A stretch of 7,391 nucleotides of DNA from Pseudomonadota bacterium (GTDB lineage: Bacteria > Pseudomonadota > Alphaproteobacteria > Rhizobiales > Xanthobacteraceae). The DNA is taken from NCBI GenBank assembly GCA_023432885.1, contig JAEZEU010000578.1:1-7391 (forward strand). Reading direction: 5' to 3'. This document shows positions 1 to 6,017 of the stretch, one piece after another (positions within the stretch are counted from its first letter, which is position 1; every line of letters starts with the position of its first letter). The notes under the pieces were generated by a model. The model searched no databases. It had not been told where the DNA came from and saw nothing but the letters and a program-made list of their open reading frames with translations. A program made the position numbers and the translations under genes.

Positions 1-633
1 GCCGTAGGTGTCGTGGAAGTGCATCGCGAGATTGGCCATCGGCGCCTCGCCTGCGACCGCGCGCAACAGCTGCCGCGCCTTGGCCGGCGTGCCGACGCCG
101 ATGGTGTCGCCGAGCGAGATTTCGTAGCAGCCGAGGTCGAACAGCGCTTTGGCGACATCGACCACGGCCTGCGGCCTGACCTCGCCGTCAAAGGGGCAGC
201 CTAGCACGCAGGAGATATAGCCGCGCACCTTGATACGATCGGCCTTGGCGCGCGCCAGCACCGGCTTGAACCGCTCGATCGATTCGGCGACCGTGCAGTT
301 GATGTTGGCGTGCGAAAATCCTTCCGACGCCGACGCAAACACCGCAATCACCTTGGCGCCGGCGGCTTGCGAGGCCTCATAGCCCTTTTCATTGGGCACC
401 AGCACGTGGAATTCTGTATCCGTGTGACCACTCACGGCGCGCAGCACCTCGGCCGAGCCGACCATCTGCGGAATCGCCTTGGGCGAGACGAACGCGCCGA
501 CCTCGATCGGATTCAGCCCGGCGCCGATCAACGCCTCGATGAAGGCGATACGATCAGCAACGCTGACCGGAGTCTTCTCGTTCTGCAGTCCGTCGCGCGG
601 ACCGACCTCGACGATGCGAACGGTCTCGGTCAT
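1..633 (-). CDS. Hydroxymethylglutaryl-CoA lyase, 3' end cut by window edge
   Basis: This gene encodes the first 211 residues of a DRE-TIM type HMG-CoA lyase, which cleaves 3-hydroxy-3-methylglutaryl-CoA to acetyl-CoA and acetoacetate, the last step of leucine breakdown, in the cytosol. Translation from the ATG at 633 gives an uninterrupted frame to base 1. The N-terminal VEVGPRDGLQNE motif (residues 8-19) carries the catalytic Arg13-Asp14 pair. The segment ISCVLGCPFDGEV lies at about residues 149-161. The MHFHDTYG motif at the cut end carries the two metal-binding His (205, 207). The family is usually about 300 residues, so roughly the last 90, including the glycine-rich loop with the catalytic Cys, lie outside. 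The start is two bases after the stop of the biotin-carboxylase gene, with GAGAAGG about ten bases upstream. Related DRE-TIM enzymes such as isopropylmalate synthase are less likely, given the N-terminal motif and the carboxylase neighbours. Confidence 0.95.
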   Translation of the reverse strand, partial: MTETVRIVEVGPRDGLQNEKTPVSVADRIAFIEALIGAGLNPIEVGAFVSPKAIPQMVGSAEVLRAVSGHTDTEFHVLVPNEKGYEASQAAGAKVIAVFASASEGFSHANINCTVAESIERFKPVLARAKADRIKVRGYISCVLGCPFDGEVRPQAVVDVAKALFDLGCYEISLGDTIGVGTPAKARQLLRAVAGEAPMANLAMHFHDTYG

Positions 634-635
634 GG

Positions 636-2633
636 TCAGGGGGCCTTCTCGACTTCGGCCAGCTCGACGCCCTCGCCGACGATGTCGCCCACCTTGCATT
701 TGAGCTTCTTCAAGACGCCCGCATAGGGCGCGCGCAACGTCTGCTCCATCTTCATGACTTCCAGGGTGAGGATCGCCGCGCCCTTCTCGAGTCTTGCGCC
801 TTCCTGCGCCAGCAGCGCGACCACCGTGCCCGGCAACGGCGCCACGATCTTGTCTTCGCCGATCTGCTCCTCGGTCTCGCCGCCGAACGGATCGACCCAA
901 TGCAGGTCGAAGCGGCCGTTCCGGGTGCGCAAATAGAGCTCGTGGCCTTCGATGATCGACGCCACGCGCGATTTCACGCCGTCGAGGGTCATGTCGAAGC
1001 CGTCGTCCACCGGCGTGAAGGTCAGCGCGATCTCGCGCTTGCCGACCGCCAGGGTCGGCGTTCCCCCGCCATAGTGCAGCGTCACCTTGCGCTCGGCGCC
1101 CTGCCCTTGCCGGAACGAGAATACGCGCTGCCGGCGGCCGACCGGCTGCCAGCCGAAGGTCTGCCACGGCGAATGGGTTTCCGACTGGGCCGCCCTCTGC
1201 TCGTCGGCCAGGATCGCCGCAACCGCCGCGCAGAGTTCGAGATCGCCCGCCGGCGGCGAGGTCTCGGTCAGGGCCTTCAGCTCGCGCTCGATGAAGCCGG
1301 TGTCGATATGGTTGGAGCGCACCTTGGGATGCGTGACCAGCGCCGACAGGAACGGAATGTTGGTGACGATGCCGCGGACATCGGTCTCCTCCAGGGCGCG
1401 ATTGAGCTTGTCGATGGCGACATCGCGCGTCGGCGCCCAGGCGATCACCTTGGCAAGCATCGCGTCATAATAGGGCGAGACCGCATCGCCGCCGCGGTAG
1501 CCGGCGTCGATGCGCAGGCCGTCGCCCTCTGCCGGCGTGCGCCAGGTCTTGATGCGGCCGACCGAGGGCATGAAATTCTTCTGCGGGTTTTCGGCGTAGA
1601 CCCGCGCTTCGATGGCGTGCCCGTCGAGCCTGATCTGGTCCTGCGTCAGCGGCAGCTTCTCGCCGAACGCGACGCGCAGCTGCCATTCCACGAGATCGAT
1701 GCCGGTGATCAGTTCGGTTACGGGATGCTCGACCTGCAGGCGCGTGTTCATCTCGATGAAAAATACGTCCTTGCCGTCGGAGACGAATTCGATGGTGCCG
1801 GCGCCGACATAATTCACCGCGCCCGCCGCCTTACGCGCCGCCTCGCAGACGCTCTCACGCTGCCTGGCATTGAGCGTCGGCGATGGCGCTTCCTCGATCA
1901 CCTTCTGGTGCCGCCGCTGCAGCGTGCATTCGCGCTCGAACAGGGACAGCAAGTTGCCGTGGCTGTCGCCGATGATCTGCACCTCGATATGCCGGGGATT
2001 GTCGACATATTTTTCGATCAGCATGCGGTCGTCGCCGAACGCCGCCTTCGCCTCGCGCTTGGCGCTGACGATCGCAGGTCCCAGCTCTTCCTTGGAGCGC
2101 ACGACGCGCATGCCGCGGCCGCCGCCCCCCGCCGATGCCTTCACCAGCACGGGGAAGCCGACTTTCCCGGCCGCCTCCAGAAGCGTCGCCTCGTCCTGGT
2201 CATCGCCATGATAGCCCGGCACCAGCGGCACGCCCGCCTTCTCCATCAGCGCCTTGGAGCCGGATTTCGAGCCCATCGCCGTCATCATCTCGGCGGTCGG
2301 TCCCACGAAGACGATACCGGCCCTGGCGCACGCCTCGGCGAATTCGGCATTCTCGGACAAGAAGCCGTAGCCGGGATGGATCGCCTCCGCCCCGGTCTTC
2401 TTGGCGGCATCGAGGACGGCCTCGATATTGAGATAGCTGTCCCGCGCCCGCGCCGGCCCGAGCAGCACGGCACTGTCAGCCATCGCGACATGCATGGCGC
2501 CAGCGTCGGCCTCGGAATAGACCGCGACCGTCCGCAGGCCCATGGCGCGCGCGGTGCGGATGACGCGGCAGGCGATCTCGCCGCGGTTGGCGATCAGGAG
2601 CGTGCGGAAGCGGCGGTACATCTTGCTCTTCAT
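636..2633 (-). CDS. mccA: Methylcrotonyl-CoA carboxylase, biotin-carrying alpha subunit
   Basis: The product is a 665-residue biotin-dependent acyl-CoA carboxylase alpha subunit. It uses ATP and bicarbonate to carboxylate its own biotin, which the partner beta subunit uses to convert 3-methylcrotonyl-CoA to 3-methylglutaconyl-CoA in leucine catabolism. A biotin carboxylase N-domain (about 8-117, LLIANRGEIACRVIRT) is followed by ATP-grasp with the glycine loop KASAGGGGRGM (165-175). The carboxylase signature EMNTRLQVEHP (294-304) and a biotin-carboxylase C-domain (about 338-445) come next. After a linker, a C-terminal biotinyl domain carries EVMKM with the biotinylated Lys628. Length fits the family (about 650-670). 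The frame is open to 2750, but that extension lies inside the beta-subunit gene. The ATG at 2633 is chosen because AGGA sits seven bases upstream and the N-terminus aligns with the family; an alternative ATG at 2621 has a weaker site. Propionyl- or geranyl-CoA carboxylase alpha subunits are similar, but the HMG-CoA lyase neighbour favours methylcrotonyl-CoA. Confidence 0.93.
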   Translation of the reverse strand: MKSKMYRRFRTLLIANRGEIACRVIRTARAMGLRTVAVYSEADAGAMHVAMADSAVLLGPARARDSYLNIEAVLDAAKKTGAEAIHPGYGFLSENAEFAEACARAGIVFVGPTAEMMTAMGSKSGSKALMEKAGVPLVPGYHGDDQDEATLLEAAGKVGFPVLVKASAGGGGRGMRVVRSKEELGPAIVSAKREAKAAFGDDRMLIEKYVDNPRHIEVQIIGDSHGNLLSLFERECTLQRRHQKVIEEAPSPTLNARQRESVCEAARKAAGAVNYVGAGTIEFVSDGKDVFFIEMNTRLQVEHPVTELITGIDLVEWQLRVAFGEKLPLTQDQIRLDGHAIEARVYAENPQKNFMPSVGRIKTWRTPAEGDGLRIDAGYRGGDAVSPYYDAMLAKVIAWAPTRDVAIDKLNRALEETDVRGIVTNIPFLSALVTHPKVRSNHIDTGFIERELKALTETSPPAGDLELCAAVAAILADEQRAAQSETHSPWQTFGWQPVGRRQRVFSFRQGQGAERKVTLHYGGGTPTLAVGKREIALTFTPVDDGFDMTLDGVKSRVASIIEGHELYLRTRNGRFDLHWVDPFGGETEEQIGEDKIVAPLPGTVVALLAQEGARLEKGAAILTLEVMKMEQTLRAPYAGVLKKLKCKVGDIVGEGVELAEVEKAP

Positions 2634-2635
2634 CG

Positions 2636-4240
2636 TCACATCCTGAACAGGCCGAACTTCGTCGGTTCGATCGGCGCATTGGCTGCGGCTGAAAGACCAA
2701 GGCCTAGCACGAGCCGCGTATCGGCGGGATCGATTACGCCGTCGTCCCACAACCGCGCGGTGGCGTAATATGGATTGCCCTGCTTCTCGTACTGGGCGCG
2801 GATCGGCTCGCGGAATTTTTCCTCCTCTTCCGCCGGCCAGGTCTCGCCCTTGGCCTCGATGCCGTCGCGCCGCACCTGGCTCAGCACCATGGAGGCCTGC
2901 TCACCGCCCATCACCGAGATGCGCGCATTCGGCCATAGCCAGAGGAAGCGCGGACTGTAGGCGCGGCCGCACATGCCGTAATTGCCGGCGCCATAGGAGC
3001 CACCGATCACGACCGTGAATTTGGGAACGCTGGCGGTCGCCACTGCCGTTACCAGCTTGGCGCCGTCGCGCGCGATGCCGCCGGCCTCGTACTTCTTGCC
3101 GACCATGAAGCCGGTGATGTTCTGCAGAAACACCAGCGGAATGCCGCGCTGGCAGCATAGTTCAATGAAATGCGCGCCCTTGAGCGAACTCTCGCTGAAC
3201 AGGATGCCGTTGTTGGCGATAATGCCGACCGGATAGCCCCAGATATGGGCGAATCCGCAGATCAGGGTCGTGCCGTAGAGCTTCTTGAACTCGTCGAATT
3301 CGGAGCCATCGACGATCCGCGCGATGATGTCGTGCACATCAAACGGTTTTCGGCCGTCAGAGGAAACCACGCCGTAGATCTCCTCCGACGGAAACAGCGG
3401 CTCGCGCGGCTCACGCATGTTCAGCACCGCCGGCGCCGGCTTCTTCAGCGTAGCGACGATCCGCCGGGCGATGCCGATCGCATGGGCATCGTTCTGGGCA
3501 TAGTGGTCGGTGACGCCGGACTGGCGCGAATGCACGTCGGCGCCGCCGAGCTCTTCCGCCGTCACCACCTCGCCCGTTGCGGCCTTCACCAGCGGCGGGC
3601 CGCCGAGGAAGATCGTGCCCTGGTTGCGCACGATGATGCTCTCGTCTGACATCGCCGGCACATAGGCGCCGCCCGCGGTGCAGGAGCCCATCACGATCGC
3701 GATCTGCGGAATGCCGAGCGACGACATCTGCGCCTGGTTGTAGAAGATGCGGCCAAAATGCCGCTCGTCCGGAAAGATCTCGTCCTGCAAGGGCAGGAAC
3801 GCGCCGCCGGAATCCACCATGTAGACGCAGGGCAGATTGTTCTGCCGCGCGATGTCCTGCGCGCGCAGATGCTTCTTCACCGTCATTGGATAATAGGTGC
3901 CGCCCTTGATGGTGGCATCGTTGGCAACGATGACGCATTCGCGGCCGGAAATCCGCCCCACCCCCGTGATGATGCTCGCCGAATGCACGTCGCCACCATA
4001 AAGGCCGTTTGCCGCGAGCGGCGACAATTCCAGAAAGGCGGTGCCGGGATCGAGCAGGAGGTCGACCCGGTCGCGGGCCAGCAACTTGCCGCGCGAGGTG
4101 TGCCGCTTGCGGGAAACTTCCCCGCCCCCGCCGGACGCTTCCTTCAGTTTGTCCCGCAGCTCGGCGACAAGGCCGCGCATGACATCGGCATTGCCTGCGA
4201 ATTCGGACGAGGATGGATCGATGGTGGAATGAAGCGGCAT
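2636..4240 (-). CDS. mccB: Methylcrotonyl-CoA carboxylase, carboxyltransferase beta subunit
   Basis: The product is a 534-residue carboxyltransferase that moves carboxyl from carboxybiotin to the gamma carbon of 3-methylcrotonyl-CoA, forming the holoenzyme with the adjacent alpha subunit. Two crotonase-fold halves are visible. The N-terminal half has the oxyanion-hole segment GSCTAGGAYVPAMSDE (185-200). The C-terminal half has NITGFMVGKKYEAGGIARDGAK (374-395) and GGSYGAGNYGMCGRAYSPRF (413-432). The C-terminus KFGLFRM is typical of MCC beta subunits. Length matches the family (about 535). It is first in the operon: its TGA at 2636-2638 is separated from the alpha-subunit ATG by two bases. Only a weak purine-rich stretch (AAAGAAAAG) precedes the ATG at 4240, so initiation may depend on leader structure or a coupled upstream ORF. 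Geranyl-CoA carboxylase is the main alternative; telling them apart needs the acyl-pocket residue, which I could not place with certainty. Confidence 0.93.
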   Translation of the reverse strand: MPLHSTIDPSSSEFAGNADVMRGLVAELRDKLKEASGGGGEVSRKRHTSRGKLLARDRVDLLLDPGTAFLELSPLAANGLYGGDVHSASIITGVGRISGRECVIVANDATIKGGTYYPMTVKKHLRAQDIARQNNLPCVYMVDSGGAFLPLQDEIFPDERHFGRIFYNQAQMSSLGIPQIAIVMGSCTAGGAYVPAMSDESIIVRNQGTIFLGGPPLVKAATGEVVTAEELGGADVHSRQSGVTDHYAQNDAHAIGIARRIVATLKKPAPAVLNMREPREPLFPSEEIYGVVSSDGRKPFDVHDIIARIVDGSEFDEFKKLYGTTLICGFAHIWGYPVGIIANNGILFSESSLKGAHFIELCCQRGIPLVFLQNITGFMVGKKYEAGGIARDGAKLVTAVATASVPKFTVVIGGSYGAGNYGMCGRAYSPRFLWLWPNARISVMGGEQASMVLSQVRRDGIEAKGETWPAEEEEKFREPIRAQYEKQGNPYYATARLWDDGVIDPADTRLVLGLGLSAAANAPIEPTKFGLFRM

Positions 4241-4270
4241 GGTCGGCGCTTTTCTTTTCGAGGCTACGGA

Positions 4271-4316
4271 GTCGTCAGTTTGACTTCAGGACGACGGGCG
4301 CACCACGTCTCGCCCG
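4271..4316 (-). promoter_or_regulatory. Two adjacent potential hairpins in the mcc leader
   Basis: In the mRNA sense (minus strand), CGGGCG pairs with CGCCCG (positions 4311-4316 and 4295-4300, six perfect pairs, ten-base loop). GTCGTC then pairs with GACGAC (4290-4295 and 4271-4276, six perfect pairs, thirteen-base loop). The two stems share base 4295, so they abut or compete. The second stem contains the two Val codons and the stop region of the candidate leader ORF and ends 30 bases before the mccB ATG. No U-run follows, so a simple intrinsic terminator is unlikely. An effect on mccB translation is possible. Stems of this size can also arise by chance at this GC content. Confidence 0.3.
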
Positions 4317-4367
4317 GCCGCACGACTGGCTGTACCATCTTTGTCGCGTGCCGTCCCTGAAAGCCAT
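4275..4367 (-). CDS. Candidate 30-codon upstream ORF in the mcc leader
   Basis: A short frame starts at an ATG (4365-4367) preceded by AGGGAG three bases away, a far better ribosome binding site than that of mccB itself. It ends at TGA (4275-4277), 34 bases before the mccB ATG. It reads MAFRDGTRQR then WYSQSCGRARRGAPVVLKSN, 30 residues, basic, with a Val-Val-Leu codon run (GTC GTC CTG) near the end. It begins about 14 bases downstream of the predicted mcc transcription start and overlaps both predicted leader hairpins. I do not recognise the peptide. It could be a leader peptide that tunes mccB translation or transcription, or a chance ORF in GC-rich DNA. Position and ribosome binding site are seen; function is inference. 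Confidence 0.4.
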   Translation of the reverse strand: MAFRDGTRQRWYSQSCGRARRGAPVVLKSN

Positions 4368-4382
4368 CCGCTCCCTGTAATT

Positions 4383-4398
4383 AAACGATCATACGTTT
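4383..4398. promoter_or_regulatory. Candidate TetR-type operator over the mcc -10 box
   Basis: AAACG (4383-4387) and CGTTT (4394-4398) form a perfect inverted repeat with a six-base centre, within a longer imperfect AATTAAACG / CGTTTTTTAATT symmetry (4379-4405). The centre is the -10 hexamer of the predicted mcc promoter, so a bound dimer would block RNA polymerase. The divergently transcribed TetR gene begins about 130 bases away and is the natural candidate to bind here. The repeat is seen; the binder is inferred. Confidence 0.45.
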
Positions 4399-4415
4399 TT
4401 TAATTCCTAGCTCAA
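4388..4415 (-). promoter_or_regulatory. Candidate mcc operon promoter
   Basis: On the minus strand a TTGAGC box (complement of 4410-4415) is followed by 16 bases and TATGAT (complement of 4388-4393), which matches five of six bases of the sigma-70 -10 consensus. Transcription would start near 4381, giving an mccB leader of about 140 bases. The -10 box is exactly framed by an inverted repeat (separate entry), as expected for a repressed promoter. Prediction from consensus only. Confidence 0.45.
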
Positions 4416-4426
4416 GAGAGTCTTGC

Positions 4427-4468
4427 GATCGCGACTATCGTTGCCCAGGTCGTTGAGATATCGACTAT
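4427..4468 (+). repeat. Short direct repeat GAT-N2-CGACTAT, 30-base period
   Basis: GATCGCGACTAT (4427-4438) and GATATCGACTAT (4457-4468) match at ten of twelve positions and are offset by exactly 30 bases, close to three helical turns. The second copy overlaps the -35/spacer of the predicted tetR promoter. Such phased copies could be binding sites for a regulator such as the Lrp-type protein encoded nearby, whose family often binds phased degenerate sites. The repeat is seen; the role is inferred. Confidence 0.35.
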
Positions 4469-4481
4469 TTCGTGCCATAAA
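4453..4481 (+). promoter_or_regulatory. Candidate promoter for the tetR-lrp pair
   Basis: TTGAGA (4453-4458, five of six matches to the sigma-70 -35 box) is followed by a 17-base spacer and CATAAA (4476-4481, four of six matches to -10). Transcription would begin near 4488, about 40 bases before the tetR ATG, right on the second AACGATC element. Prediction from consensus only. Confidence 0.35.
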
Positions 4482-4483
4482 CT

Positions 4484-4502
4484 TACGAACGATCGCTTTT
4501 TT
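4484..4502. promoter_or_regulatory. Second AACGATC element at the tetR start site
   Basis: The stretch reads TACGAACGATCGCTTTTTTA from 4484. It shares AACGATC followed by CG(T/C)TTTTTTA with the element over the mcc promoter (4384-4402), though without the three spacer bases found there. It sits just downstream of the predicted tetR -10 box, a position that would suit autorepression. Its own symmetry is weak (only CGATCG is perfect), so it may be a lower-affinity site or a coincidence. Confidence 0.3.
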
Positions 4503-4526
4503 ACAGGCCTTTCGCCCGGAGCAAGG

Positions 4527-5177
4527 ATGGCGCGCACGATCGGCTCACACGGCCCCAAGACCATGGAAGCGATCCGCAAGGCAGGACTGCGCCTGATCTT
4601 CGAGCATGGCTATGAGGCGATGAGCCTGCGCCAGCTCGCAGCCGAGGTCGGCATCCAGGCAGGCTCACTCTACAATCATATTTCGACCAAGCAGGAACTG
4701 CTGTTCGACCTGATCCAGGATCACATCAACGAGTTGCTCCGCCAGCTCGATCGCGCGTTGCAAGGCAAGGAGGATCCGCTCGAAAAGCTCCGCGCCTTCG
4801 TCGCCTTCCATGTCACCTATCACATGAGCCGGAAGCGCGAGGTCTTCATCGCCAATTCAGAGCTGCGCAGCCTCGAGCCCAAGAACTATGAGTCGATCGT
4901 CGCGTTGCGCGGCGCCTATGAGCAGCGTCTGGCCGGCATCCTCGCCGACGGCGTGGCGAAAGGCGTGTTCGAGGTTGCCGACGTCCAGGTCGCGACGTTT
5001 GCGATCATCGCCCTCCTCACCGGCCTCTGCACCTGGTACCGGCCGGGCGGCCGGCTGACGCGGGAAGCCATAGTGGACGCCCATGAGAAGCTCGTGCTTT
5101 CGGGCGTCATGCCGGCGCCAGCAACACTCGCCCGCGGCAGGCGCAAGTCGCCGCGCATCGTGGCCGCCGGCGCCTGA
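4527..5177 (+). CDS. TetR/AcrR-family transcriptional regulator
   Basis: The product is a 216-residue one-domain-plus-ligand-domain repressor. The N-terminal TetR helix-turn-helix is clear: a first helix at about 12-28, then the HTH MSLRQLAAEVGIQAGSLYNH (32-51) followed by STKQELLFDLI. The rest (about 75-195) is the variable helical ligand and dimerisation domain, and the C-terminus ends in a basic tail with RGRRKSPR. Length is typical of the family. The ATG at 4527 has GGAG five bases upstream (4518-4521). The gene is divergent from mccB-mccA-HMG-CoA lyase and 9 bases upstream of an Lrp-type gene, which suggests it represses the leucine operon and responds to an acyl-CoA intermediate, as several TetR regulators of acyl-CoA catabolism do. 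The ligand cannot be read from sequence. Whether it corresponds to a named regulator of branched-chain amino acid breakdown is not known to me. Confidence 0.92.
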   Translation: MARTIGSHGPKTMEAIRKAGLRLIFEHGYEAMSLRQLAAEVGIQAGSLYNHISTKQELLFDLIQDHINELLRQLDRALQGKEDPLEKLRAFVAFHVTYHMSRKREVFIANSELRSLEPKNYESIVALRGAYEQRLAGILADGVAKGVFEVADVQVATFAIIALLTGLCTWYRPGGRLTREAIVDAHEKLVLSGVMPAPATLARGRRKSPRIVAAGA

Positions 5178-5186
5178 GGTGGATCC

Positions 5187-5687
5187 ATGCCTGACACCGA
5201 CGACGGGCCGCTCGATGAAATCGACCTGAGAATACTGGCCGAGCTTCAAAGGGACGGGCGAATCCGCAACAACGAGCTGGCCGCGCGGGTCGGCATCTCG
5301 CCTCCTCCGTGCCTCCGCCGGATGAAATCCCTGCGGCGCCGCGGCTTTGTCCGGGCGATCCGGGCGACCCTCGACGAACGGCTCCTCGGCTTCGAGGTGA
5401 CATCCTTCGTGCTGATCCAGCTCAAGAGCCAGGCGCGAACGGCGGTGCAGGGGTTCGAAGCGTCGATTGCGGCGCTGCCAAATGTCCAGCAGTGCTCACA
5501 GATCTCGGGAGATGCCGATTTCATGCTGAAATGCCTGGCGCCGAATGTGGAGGCCATGCATCAGCAGTTGCGTCAGTTCGCGGCGATGCCGGAGGTCAAG
5601 ACCATTCGGACCTATCCGGTGCTCGGGCTTTCAAAGGATGCGCCGTTGCCCCTGCCCGGCGCGCCTCACCCTCGCCCGGCCGGCTAG
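5187..5687 (+). CDS. Lrp/AsnC-family transcriptional regulator
   Basis: The product is a 166-residue feast/famine regulator. An N-terminal winged HTH spans about 8-60 (LDEIDLRILAELQRDGR, recognition region ISPPPCLRRMKSLRRRGFV). A linker strand is followed by the RAM/AsnC ligand domain (about 72-147), including SGDADFMLK (107-115), the glycine-containing turn that forms the effector pocket in this family. A Pro-rich tail of about 15 residues follows the domain. Lrp proteins assemble as dimers to octamers or higher and often sense amino acids such as leucine. The ATG lies 9 bases after the TetR stop, with GAGG seven bases upstream overlapping that stop, so the two are probably one transcript. 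Being next to leucine catabolic genes makes branched-chain amino acids a plausible effector, but autoregulation or a distant target is equally possible. Confidence 0.92.
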   Translation: MPDTDDGPLDEIDLRILAELQRDGRIRNNELAARVGISPPPCLRRMKSLRRRGFVRAIRATLDERLLGFEVTSFVLIQLKSQARTAVQGFEASIAALPNVQQCSQISGDADFMLKCLAPNVEAMHQQLRQFAAMPEVKTIRTYPVLGLSKDAPLPLPGAPHPRPAG

Positions 5688-5711
5688 CGCCGCGCCGGTG
5701 CAGGCAAAACC

Positions 5712-6017
5712 CTAGTGGGTCCAGGGCTCAATGCGGCGGAAAGCGAAATTGTCGGCATAGGCCACCTGACGATATGCCGGCGGCTTCGGCTCGATCACCT
5801 GATATGGGATGCCCTCGCGCTCGCAATAGGCGATCGCGTCTTCCTTGGTGTCGAACTGGATGGTGAGCTGCTGCTTCATGTCGCCCGACGAGGTCCAGCC
5901 CATTAGCGGCTCGACCGCGCGCGGCTGCTCCGGCTCGTAGTCAAGCTGCCATTCCTTGGTCTTGGCCCTGCCCGATTGCATCGCGTTTTTTGCGGGCTTG
6001 TAGATGCGTGCAGTCAT
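5712..6017 (-). CDS. NDUFS4-like accessory subunit of respiratory complex I
   Basis: The product is a 101-residue protein of the ETC complex I (NDUFS4, 18 kDa) family, an accessory subunit of NADH:ubiquinone oxidoreductase in alphaproteobacteria and mitochondria that sits on the peripheral arm near the NADH-oxidising module. The family hallmark ARIYKPAKNAMQSGRAKT is at residues 3-20. EPLMGWTSSGDMKQQLTIQF (36-55), an AIAYCEREG helix (61-69) and a terminal YADNFAFRRIEPWTH follow. Length matches bacterial members, which lack the mitochondrial presequence. The frame is open upstream to an ATG at 6170, but the added residues do not resemble the family and the hallmark begins right after the ATG at 6017, which I therefore chose despite a weak ribosome binding site. 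It stands alone, away from any nuo genes in view, as is usual for this subunit. It is convergent with the Lrp gene, 24 bases away. Confidence 0.93.
   Translation of the reverse strand: MTARIYKPAKNAMQSGRAKTKEWQLDYEPEQPRAVEPLMGWTSSGDMKQQLTIQFDTKEDAIAYCEREGIPYQVIEPKPPAYRQVAYADNFAFRRIEPWTH

Noticed and set aside
2634..2750. N-terminal extension of mccA to the ATG at 2750
   Set aside because: The added residues overlap the mccB coding sequence and do not resemble the family; the ATG at 2633 has a good ribosome binding site and the expected N-terminus.
900..2768. A 622-codon open frame on the plus strand opposite mccA
   Set aside because: It is antisense to a clear biotin carboxylase gene, rich in Arg, Ala, Asp and His as expected from the complement of GC-rich codons, and has no recognisable domain.
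3411..3938. A 175-codon minus-strand frame inside mccB
   Set aside because: It is an out-of-frame shadow of mccB with biased Arg/Ala/His composition.
5680..5698. Possible terminator hairpin (CCGGC / GCCGG) between the Lrp gene and the convergent NDUFS4-like gene
   Set aside because: Only five pairs with a nine-base loop and no T-run on either strand; expected by chance in this GC-rich stretch.
5309..5866. A 185-codon plus-strand frame overlapping the Lrp gene and the NDUFS4-like gene
   Set aside because: It overlaps two well-supported genes in other frames and shows no domain.
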